DNA of 21,632 bases from a virus: IMG/VR virus record IMGVR_UViG_3300025646_004713, positions 1 to 21,632 of that record; one strand, written 5' to 3'. The notes under the pieces were generated by a model. That model was not told the DNA's origin. It worked only from the letters and a program-made list of their open reading frames with translations, and made no database searches. The position numbers were made by a program, and so were the translations under genes. This document shows, piece after piece, positions 14,558 to 21,064 of this stretch (positions are counted from its first letter, which is position 1; every line of letters begins with the position of its first letter).

Positions 14558-15814
14558 ATGAAAGAGTTAGTTCGCCCACATATTGATCGCGAAGATATTA
14601 TCGGCAAGTTTGCTGAACCAGAAGATATGAATATGGTTGTTCAAGAAGATTGCGATTTGTATAGTCTCAATCCTCATGATCCTGATCAGAAAAATGAAGA
14701 GAATATTATCTTCAAATTTCGCAAGGGTGTCTTTACAAAAGAAGAACAAGAACTAGCATATGCAGGTTTGCGCGAAGCAGCAACTGAATCTCAAAACCGA
14801 GGAAAAGCTGCTGGTCCAAGAGGCGATAATTTGGGTTCTGGGCAGCGTAGTCATCGTGATTGGGTGACTCCTTATCAACTAGAAGTAATTGAATACTTTT
14901 CTGGTAATCGTTTAGTTGAAGAATTTCCAACTAAAAAAGATGCCAAAGAAGAAACACGAGGTCAGGTTTGGTTGCGGTCAAAAGTCATTGGTGATAAGTA
15001 TGGCGAGTATGATGGTTGGTTTGACCGTTGGGTAACTCGTATGCACAACCAGCCTCCTAGTGTTCAAGCACAGGAAGCCGAAGAAGTTTGTAAAATGATT
15101 TCAGAAACAAATTATGCGCAAACTGTTTTGTCTGGTATCGCAGGTTTCTATGATCGTTATCCTCGTATTCCATATGGTCGTCCTGCTGGTTATAATGAGA
15201 AAAATCCAGAAAAGTTTGCCATGAGTTTTCCATATCTTCGTAAACTCAATAATATCTTTAGAAAAGAATTGCCTGTGCGATGGGCAGCACAAAGAGCAGC
15301 AGCTGATAAACTTGATCCAAAGTTTCTAATTGATGAAACAGTTTTTACAACACTGACTGTAAATTATAACTGGCGAACTGCAGGTCATCGTGATGCTGGT
15401 GATCTTTCTTCTGGATTCTCTAATATCTCTGGTATTGGTAAAGGTTGGAAAGGATTTGTATTCACACTTCCTGAATGGGAAATTGGTATCAATTTACAAC
15501 CAGGTGATTTGCTTCTCGTAAATAATCATGAAGGCATTCATACAAATACCGCTGAAATTGGTGATAATAATGATCGTGTTTCTATTGTCGCTTATTTTCG
15601 CGAGAAAATGCTCGAGTTGAAATCTTGGGATTATGAGATGACTCGAAAGCAGTTTGTAGAAGATCGACGCAAAGATAAAAACCATCCTCTCCAGCGTCCA
15701 CTTTGGAACGGTGTATCTCCAGGAATGTGGGAAACTGAAGAGTGGAGAGAATATATGAAATCTCACAATATTGACGACCCATATGGCGGAGGAACATTGG
15801 AGTCGTTTTTCTAA
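14558..15814 (+). CDS. TET/JBP-type 2-oxoglutarate/Fe(II) dioxygenase
   Basis: A 418-residue protein whose C-terminal half carries the TET/JBP dioxygenase signature. TVNYNWRTAGHRDAGD contains the iron ligands H277 and D279; the distal iron histidine is probably H328 in NNHEGIHTNT; and DRVSIVAYFR supplies a 2-oxoglutarate-binding arginine (R340 or R348). GWKGFVFTLPEW and LQPGDLLLVNNHEGIH are typical of the phage TET branch. These enzymes oxidise 5-methylcytosine (TET) or thymine (JBP) in DNA to the 5-hydroxymethyl base; phage TETs acting on 5-methylcytosine before further decoration have been reported. The N-terminal 200 residues are charged and may bind DNA. It has its own promoter and its stop overlaps the amidotransferase start (ATG inside TAATG). 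Confidence 0.86.
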   Translation: MKELVRPHIDREDIIGKFAEPEDMNMVVQEDCDLYSLNPHDPDQKNEENIIFKFRKGVFTKEEQELAYAGLREAATESQNRGKAAGPRGDNLGSGQRSHRDWVTPYQLEVIEYFSGNRLVEEFPTKKDAKEETRGQVWLRSKVIGDKYGEYDGWFDRWVTRMHNQPPSVQAQEAEEVCKMISETNYAQTVLSGIAGFYDRYPRIPYGRPAGYNEKNPEKFAMSFPYLRKLNNIFRKELPVRWAAQRAAADKLDPKFLIDETVFTTLTVNYNWRTAGHRDAGDLSSGFSNISGIGKGWKGFVFTLPEWEIGINLQPGDLLLVNNHEGIHTNTAEIGDNNDRVSIVAYFREKMLELKSWDYEMTRKQFVEDRRKDKNHPLQRPLWNGVSPGMWETEEWREYMKSHNIDDPYGGGTLESFF

Positions 15815-16527
15815 TGTGTGGCGTCATTGGTGTGTTTCTTCGAAACGTCAGTGATAATGACATTGAGATTGTAACAAAAGTAATTTTAGAATCACGCATA
15901 CGTGGCATGCATGCCACTGGTGTTTCTTATTATAAAAATGGTAAAATACATACCATTCGTGAACCAATATCAGCAAAATTGTTTTTAGAAAAACATCCTG
16001 TTCAAAAATTTGTAGAGGGTAATCAATTAACCATGATTGCTCATTGTCGTTATAGCACTAGCGACTTAGAGTTTAATCAACCTATCTACAATAAAGAATT
16101 AAGTATCGTTCACAATGGAGTGATTAGTCAAGAATTGCCAGAAAACTGGGAACGTCTATATGGTCACAAAACCAAAACAAAAAACGATACTGAACTTTTA
16201 TTGTATTCTAAAAATGTTTTTATAGATTGGGAAGATGCATCAATAGCTGCAGTTGAATTGACTGAAAATAAAACACTGCGTTATTACCGAAATGGCAAAC
16301 GTCCACTCTATCATTCAAAATTAAAAAATGGTTTTATTATTACATCTACTTCAGATATAATGAAAAGAGTAGATCCATCAATCAAATCTGAGAGGCTTAC
16401 GCCAGGAATATATAATATAGTGAAAGATAATCCTTTACATGAAAATAAAATTCAACACTATGAAGAAATTGAAAGTGAGATTAATATAAATGACTTACAA
16501 CCCGAATTCGTTCACATGGGGGTATGA
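15814..16527 (+). CDS. Stand-alone class II glutamine amidotransferase
   Basis: A 237-residue N-terminal-nucleophile hydrolase domain starting MCGVIGV, so Cys2 becomes the nucleophile after methionine removal. Glutamine-site motifs are RGMHATGVSYY (30-40), HCRYST (77-82), HNG (100-102) and NDTELLL (124-130), as in GlmS and PurF. Those enzymes carry a fused synthase domain; here none is present, so ammonia or a glutamine-derived group must be used by a partner. The obvious partner is the amidoligase that overlaps its 3' end by 38 bases. Stand-alone amidotransferase and amidoligase pairs have been predicted in phages to build amide-linked modifications. The phage deformylase upstream could help expose Cys2, which is speculation. 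Confidence 0.88.
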   Translation: MCGVIGVFLRNVSDNDIEIVTKVILESRIRGMHATGVSYYKNGKIHTIREPISAKLFLEKHPVQKFVEGNQLTMIAHCRYSTSDLEFNQPIYNKELSIVHNGVISQELPENWERLYGHKTKTKNDTELLLYSKNVFIDWEDASIAAVELTENKTLRYYRNGKRPLYHSKLKNGFIITSTSDIMKRVDPSIKSERLTPGIYNIVKDNPLHENKIQHYEEIESEININDLQPEFVHMGV

Positions 16528-17365
16528 AGTTGAGTGGGGCGATATCGATCGCCGACTTTCAATCCCAGAACATATTGGAAAGTGGGAATATGCAGAGACA
16601 GATATTGTAAATCTGTGCGAGCCGTTTCGTTATGTTGCATGTGACCCTCTTGGCAAAGAACCATATATGGGGGGTGAAGTAAACACCAAACCAACAAAAA
16701 CTTGGCAAGAGCAGGTTGACCGTATTTTGGAACTCAAACAATTTTTTGAAGATAATGGAAATACGCCAACAGCTTCTTGTATCAATCATGGTCATGTACA
16801 TGTTTTTGTTCCAGGTCTTAAAGAGGATCTAATATCTTTAAAAAAACTTATCGCCTACATCAAAGCGAATCAAGAACTCACAATTGAACGGGTTTATGGG
16901 TTTTATGATCATCCACAAATGAAAAAGGCAAAGGGCGCAACCATGTATCTAAAATACGATGGTGGTCGTATTATGCCTGATTATATGTGCGACAACATTA
17001 TCAATCTTGCAACTGATTTTGAATCTTTTATTAAACTTCATGCTGCTGGTAAAGATGGTGTATCAATGGGTCGCCCATTTCGTTATGCTATCAATACATA
17101 CTGCATGAAACACACAGGCACAATCGAGTTTCGTTGTTTCCGTTCAACAACAAAACGTAAACAATTAGAGGACCAGTGTAGATTTGCAGAAGCATTTGTT
17201 GATGCTGCGTTAAACGATGGACCATCTGTTTCTGAGATTCTAGATGCATATGATTATGAGTTTCCTCCATTCATTTGGGATCAATTTGAATATATTGGAT
17301 GGGAAAAAACAAAATATTCTAAAGAGAGAGGCAACAAAGTTAGAGAATTCCATGAAGTTGCGTAG
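16490..17365 (+). CDS. Amidoligase (glutamine-synthetase fold, COOH-NH2 ligase)
   Basis: A 291-residue protein with the motif series of the Amidoligase_2 family: WGYEVEWGD (10-18, metal-binding Glu), ACDPLG and GGEVNTKPT (50-69), CINHGHVHVFV (97-107), RPFRYAINTY (195-204) and GTIEFRCF (210-217). These ATP-dependent enzymes join a carboxyl to an amine through an acyl-phosphate. The first catalytic motif begins at residue 10, so the ATG at 16490 is the only workable start and the 38-base overlap with the amidotransferase is real. The pair is probably co-translated. Likely substrates are amino acids or an amino side chain on a modified base; the sequence does not say which. Confidence 0.8.
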   Translation: MTYNPNSFTWGYEVEWGDIDRRLSIPEHIGKWEYAETDIVNLCEPFRYVACDPLGKEPYMGGEVNTKPTKTWQEQVDRILELKQFFEDNGNTPTASCINHGHVHVFVPGLKEDLISLKKLIAYIKANQELTIERVYGFYDHPQMKKAKGATMYLKYDGGRIMPDYMCDNIINLATDFESFIKLHAAGKDGVSMGRPFRYAINTYCMKHTGTIEFRCFRSTTKRKQLEDQCRFAEAFVDAALNDGPSVSEILDAYDYEFPPFIWDQFEYIGWEKTKYSKERGNKVREFHEVA

Positions 17366-17885
17366 TTGTAGTTGTGAACAGTTTATGAATGCAATGACAG
17401 ATGACCCTGCTGATAAGTTTGCAAAGACATTCGTTGCGAAAGCGAATATGCAAAATCAGTGGGAGTTCTGTGTCGGTGCATGGGATAAAGATAATCTTAT
17501 GGGAGCTATTATAACAACACTTTCGAAAAGGTATCCAATAGTTGCAAATTTACAATTACTCCATACTTTCAATGCTCATCGAGGTAAGGGTGTGGCTAGG
17601 AGGTTGTGTGAACAATCTCTAAATTACGCCATACAGAACAGCTCAATGTATTTCCGCGTATCAGCCGAGCCAGATGCGGTAGTTTTTTATGAACGTATAG
17701 GGTTCCGTATGCTTGGAAAACAGAAGTCTGGATGCCAGCTGAGCATGTTTCGCATAGGTGGGAGAACCTTCCAGGAGGGTATCTATGATATTGAAGATCC
17801 TGTGATTTCCAAGGCTGTGTACAAGAAAGGGAAGGGAGGTTGCGTCGAAATCTTTGAAGAAAAACAACAGGTTACACTTTTTTGA
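17352..17885 (+). CDS. GNAT-family N-acetyltransferase
   Basis: A 177-residue GNAT protein. Acetyl-CoA-binding motif A is NAHRGKGVARRL (74-85), matching the R/Q-x-x-G-x-G/A pattern, and motif B appears as AVVFYERIGFRMLG (109-122). The start at 17352 overlaps the amidoligase by 14 bases. A longer frame from 17244 would overlap the amidoligase much further and adds nothing GNAT-like. A C-terminal extension of about 40 residues (from YDIEDPVI) is not part of the usual core. It ends the operon that begins at the dioxygenase promoter, so acylation of an amino group on a hypermodified base is the favoured role; protein or antibiotic acetylation remains possible. Confidence 0.82.
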   Translation: MKLRSCSCEQFMNAMTDDPADKFAKTFVAKANMQNQWEFCVGAWDKDNLMGAIITTLSKRYPIVANLQLLHTFNAHRGKGVARRLCEQSLNYAIQNSSMYFRVSAEPDAVVFYERIGFRMLGKQKSGCQLSMFRIGGRTFQEGIYDIEDPVISKAVYKKGKGGCVEIFEEKQQVTLF

Positions 17886-17895
17886 CAAAAAGTGT
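17874..17895. repeat. Perfect inverted repeat overlapping the GNAT stop and a -35 box
   Basis: Arms ACACTTTTT (17874-17882) and AAAAAGTGT (17887-17895) flank TGAC. The TGA stop of the GNAT gene (17883-17885) and the TTGACA -35 (17882-17887) lie in the centre. It may be an operator or a weak bidirectional terminator. Confidence 0.55.
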
Positions 17896-17923
17896 TTACA
17901 AAAATATAGAAATATAGCATAAT
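17882..17923 (+). promoter_or_regulatory. Two overlapping sigma70-like promoters for the HNH/ParB gene
   Basis: First: perfect -35 TTGACA (17882-17887), 17-base spacer, -10 TATAGA (17905-17910). Second: TTTACA (17895-17900), 17-base spacer, CATAAT (17918-17923). Either gives a leader of roughly 65-80 bases before the gene at 17994. The unit would also cover the helical enzyme, the kinase and the nuclease at the end of the window. Confidence 0.72.
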
Positions 17924-17943
17924 AACTTATCTGCGGTGAACAT

Positions 17944-17979
17944 ATGCGTCATTTCAGATACTCTTTAAACTTATCTTAG
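17944..17979 (+). CDS. Possible 11-codon leader peptide
   Basis: ATG at 17944 opens an 11-residue frame (MRHFRYSLNLS) that ends at TAG 17977-17979. A GGTGA stretch lies six bases upstream of its ATG. The stop touches the AGAAGGA ribosome site of the next gene, so reinitiation or coupling is possible. It may be fortuitous. Confidence 0.25.
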   Translation: MRHFRYSLNLS

Positions 17980-17993
17980 AAGGAAACACTCTA

Positions 17994-19499
17994 ATGATTA
18001 CTACTAATGCTATGGACTATAAAACATATGAAGAAAAGGTTCGCGACGCTACAAATCATGCTAAAAAGCATGTACCAGGCGCCAATGAAAAGGGGATGGT
18101 TGTTGATCATATCGTTCCAATCCTTTTTGGGTGGGAATATAACATTCCTATCGAGTTGATGTCAAATCTGAAGAATTTGCAATGCATTTCTGTAGAAAAA
18201 AACCTAAAAAAAGGAAGTTCTATTACGGAAGAATCAGTCGAGCTACTGCAATATTGGCGTCAAAATGGGCTTGTTAGTGATAAAGTTTCATATTTTATTG
18301 AAAAGAAATCCAAAGCAACCCAGTTGAATTATGATTGGTCGAAAGTATATGAAGAACTACATATTCCAGAGAATATGAAGATGTACACCATGGTAATTCC
18401 TACTGTTGTTGCATTCTCTATTGATCCTGTTTTTTGTCAAAGGTCGCATGAAGATCGTTGGCAAAAAACGAAAAAGGCACTTGGTCGTGTTGCTCTTCCT
18501 ACACATCGTAAGATGTCATTTTGTGTTTATCCTGATGGCAGAATTCGCCGTTTAGATGGAAACACTCGAACTTATGTTTGGGAAAATAATTTACAATTCG
18601 ATGAATATATTGTTCCAGAAAGTATCAGTGCAGATTTTTATGCTGTTGAAAATGATGAAGAAGCAGAAATTCTTTACCATTCAATTGATAGCATTGACAC
18701 TGCGGAAACATTTTCAGAGAAGATTTCTGGATATCTACGGTTCAAGAACTATCGCGATAATCTTCCTACGCAGTTTCGGAAGGGTGAAAAGGTCTATGAC
18801 ATTATGATTGTTGCCATTGACAATTTTATTCCTAAGAATGAAAAAGAACCACTTTCGTTCACCCATAACAAGAATATTGGTTATGGCGACAAAGCAAAAA
18901 AGACTGTTGAACTTCTTGACTACTTCATTCCAGAATTAGTTTCTTTGGGATCTGTGATAAATCAAGATACTCTGCCAAGGTCTTTAACTGCTCCTCTATG
19001 TGCATCGTTGGTGCGTCATATGATGAGGGATGGTCATGGCCAAGTCAATCTAGAATTACAAAAGATTGTCGAGATGACTGTGGATGCATGTAAATATGGT
19101 CGAAATGTTTTTGAACGCAGAAAAGGTTTATTTGCTGATTCTGTTGATTCTGTGATTCTAAAAAACATTGAAATTATGCTAGATGAATTGCTAACACCAG
19201 AATCGACTAATGCAGCTCTAAACCCAAGGATTGATTATAGGGAAACCACTACTCGTCAGGTGCTTCCATATAATGCTACGAAGACGACTGTAAATACTGC
19301 TGATCGTCGTATCTATTGTGGTTTCGTTCATTATGTCATCGATAAGTGTTTGAACGGAGAAGAAATAAGTGAAGATTTGCTTCTTGAATTGACAGGAAAG
19401 AAGGTAACAGATGAAACTCCTCGATCTGACTCAAATCAAGTAGAGATTGAAGCAATATCTATTGTGCAAAATGTATATGATAATTTTTGGAAACAATAA
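17994..19499 (+). CDS. HNH-type protein with a ParB-like segment
   Basis: A 501-residue protein. Residues 36-74 (VVDHIVPILFG..NLKNLQCISVEKNLKKGS) show an HNH nuclease pattern, D38-H39, N61 and N70 with K73. The middle region, HRKMSFCVYPDGRIRRLDGNTRTYVWEN (171-198) followed by YIVPESISADFYAVENDEEAEILYHSIDS, looks like the N-terminal ParB/sulfiredoxin fold, where a DGxxR motif forms the nucleotide-binding pocket. The C-terminal 250 residues are helical and unrecognised. The ATG is preceded by AGAAGGAAA and by strong promoters. It may recognise or cut DNA in relation to the base modification, or be a homing-type insertion fused to a host-takeover protein. Function is uncertain. Confidence 0.55.
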   Translation: MITTNAMDYKTYEEKVRDATNHAKKHVPGANEKGMVVDHIVPILFGWEYNIPIELMSNLKNLQCISVEKNLKKGSSITEESVELLQYWRQNGLVSDKVSYFIEKKSKATQLNYDWSKVYEELHIPENMKMYTMVIPTVVAFSIDPVFCQRSHEDRWQKTKKALGRVALPTHRKMSFCVYPDGRIRRLDGNTRTYVWENNLQFDEYIVPESISADFYAVENDEEAEILYHSIDSIDTAETFSEKISGYLRFKNYRDNLPTQFRKGEKVYDIMIVAIDNFIPKNEKEPLSFTHNKNIGYGDKAKKTVELLDYFIPELVSLGSVINQDTLPRSLTAPLCASLVRHMMRDGHGQVNLELQKIVEMTVDACKYGRNVFERRKGLFADSVDSVILKNIEIMLDELLTPESTNAALNPRIDYRETTTRQVLPYNATKTTVNTADRRIYCGFVHYVIDKCLNGEEISEDLLLELTGKKVTDETPRSDSNQVEIEAISIVQNVYDNFWKQ

Positions 19500-20519
19500 T
19501 TGGATTATCGCCTAAAAGAAAACCGTCGTGAAGGTTTCATCCGCTGGTTCGCTTGGTCACTTAAATATGGTGACTGCGATCCAGCGGTTTGGCTCACTAA
19601 CTATCTAAATCGACGGTATGAACATAATACAGAACAGAAACTCTGGTTCTGTTGGTTGTATGGTAACACTTACAATCTACCAACAGCATGGGTTTTGTTA
19701 AACGAGTTTCCTGACTTTGAACTCGCAACCGTTGATCGAATGGAGCAGTGGAATACTGCAAACTATAAAAGACTACGGTATCAGGTTGATACAAAATGGA
19801 ACAAGGGGCATCTACCTACCATGTTTGCTTCTTACCAAGAGTTCATAGGTGAACAAACCCAACAAAAAAAGATTGAATCGTTATATAAAGGTTCGCCATC
19901 TGAAAATTTTGATAGCCTTTGGAATACGATGAAATCTTCGTTGCATAAATTTGGTCGATATTCAACATGGTTTTACTTACAGCATTTGAAACAGACAGCC
20001 GATGTGAATATCAATCCAACCAGTTTAATGCTCAATGACTACTCAGGATCTCGCTCACATCGTAATGGTTTGCTGTTTTCTCTTGGTCGGGATGAGGACA
20101 TTAATGCTAAGTTAACCAAAGAGCAGTATGCTGATTTGGAAAAAGAGGCAACAGATATTCTAATTGAAACCAAACAAAGATTTCCCAAGTTAGCCAATCA
20201 AGTAGACTACTTCAACATGGAAACTTGTCTTTGTTCTTATAAAAAAATATTCCGCGAACATCATAGTCGCTATCTTGGTTACTATCTTGATCGCCAGTCT
20301 GGAGAAATTCAGAAAGCAGAGAGTGATGGATGGTATGGTATTGAATGGGAGGTTCTTTGGCAATCAAGAACTGAAACTCTCGATAAAAGATTAGACGAAA
20401 GATTTAATAAACAAAATGAGAAAAAGTTCTTGACTTCTTTCCATGAGGATGGTAGACTGAATAGAATGGAATGGATGTTTGAAGATCGCTCCAATACACT
20501 TGAAAGATTTTTAATATGA
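19500..20519 (+). CDS. Helical enzyme of the aGPT-pyrophosphorylase / hydroxymethyl-base kinase-associated type
   Basis: A 339-residue all-alpha protein. LWFCWLYGNTYNLPTAWVLLNEFP (48-71), SYQEFIGEQTQ (111-121), FGRYSTWFYLQHL (151-163), SRSHRNGL (184-191) and METCLCSYKKIFREHHSRYLGYYLDR (about 241-266) resemble DNA-glycosylase-like helical proteins predicted to act on hydroxymethyl-base phosphates in phage hypermodification. Known relatives transfer an amino acid or polyamine onto the activated methyl group of thymine derivatives. The start is TTG, directly after the TAA of the upstream gene, so translation probably depends on reinitiation; no in-frame ATG occurs for 80 codons. The next gene is a P-loop kinase, the expected preceding enzyme. 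Which subfamily it belongs to needs a profile search. Confidence 0.6.
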   Translation: MDYRLKENRREGFIRWFAWSLKYGDCDPAVWLTNYLNRRYEHNTEQKLWFCWLYGNTYNLPTAWVLLNEFPDFELATVDRMEQWNTANYKRLRYQVDTKWNKGHLPTMFASYQEFIGEQTQQKKIESLYKGSPSENFDSLWNTMKSSLHKFGRYSTWFYLQHLKQTADVNINPTSLMLNDYSGSRSHRNGLLFSLGRDEDINAKLTKEQYADLEKEATDILIETKQRFPKLANQVDYFNMETCLCSYKKIFREHHSRYLGYYLDRQSGEIQKAESDGWYGIEWEVLWQSRTETLDKRLDERFNKQNEKKFLTSFHEDGRLNRMEWMFEDRSNTLERFLI

Positions 20520-21064
20520 CAAAATTAATTGGTATTGTTGGAATGCCTGGAACTGGCAAGACAACATTAATTCGTGAATGGATGAAACTTCGTGATTGGA
20601 CTCCAGATACTCCAATCAAACTACTTGATAGTTATGTATCAGGTGATATTCGTTTGTTTGGTAAGTATGAAGAAGGCGAAACATTTGCAGGAACTGATCG
20701 ACTCAGCATGGCAGTTCAACCAGCAGCGATTGAGTACTTATCAGATAATCCTTCTCCTGTGAATATCTTTGAAGGTGATCGTCTTACATCAGCAAAGTTT
20801 TTTCAGGCTGCGGTCGAACTTGGGTATGAAGTTTCAATTGTTATCCTTGAAGTCTCAGACTCAGTTCGAGAAGCAAGATACAAAGAAAGAGGTTCAGATC
20901 AATCTGAGACTTTTATCCAAGGTCGCCGCACTAAGATTGAAAACATCAAAGAAAGTTTTGGTGGTAGTGTGTTGACTGGTGAACCTTCGTTGTATGAAGT
21001 TTTCCAACATGAGACACCAGAAGACACTCAGAAAATTATTGACCACATAGAAGGTTTGGTATGA
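20516..21064 (+). CDS. P-loop kinase, candidate hydroxymethyl-base DNA kinase
   Basis: A 182-residue P-loop NTPase with Walker A GMPGTGKTT (9-17) and a compact nucleotide-kinase-like layout, including IFEGDRL (about 83-89) as the probable Walker B region and REARYKERGSDQSETFIQGR as a lid-like Arg/Lys segment. Family members of this size phosphorylate small molecules, nucleotides or, in hypermodifying phages, 5-hydroxymethyl bases in DNA. Its ATGA overlap with the helical enzyme gene matches the kinase and transferase pairing predicted for base hypermodification. It could instead be an ordinary nucleoside or polynucleotide kinase. The stop overlaps the nuclease start (ATGA at 21061-21064). Confidence 0.68.
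   Translation: MTKLIGIVGMPGTGKTTLIREWMKLRDWTPDTPIKLLDSYVSGDIRLFGKYEEGETFAGTDRLSMAVQPAAIEYLSDNPSPVNIFEGDRLTSAKFFQAAVELGYEVSIVILEVSDSVREARYKERGSDQSETFIQGRRTKIENIKESFGGSVLTGEPSLYEVFQHETPEDTQKIIDHIEGLV

Noticed and set aside
16485-16492. TATAAATG as a late promoter
   Set aside because: One mismatch at the last base, inside the amidotransferase gene, and overlapping the amidoligase start codon, so not a convincing late promoter.
17244-17351. Longer N-terminus for the GNAT gene
   Set aside because: It would overlap the amidoligase by 122 bases and encodes nothing like a GNAT; ATG 17352 gives a normal short overlap.
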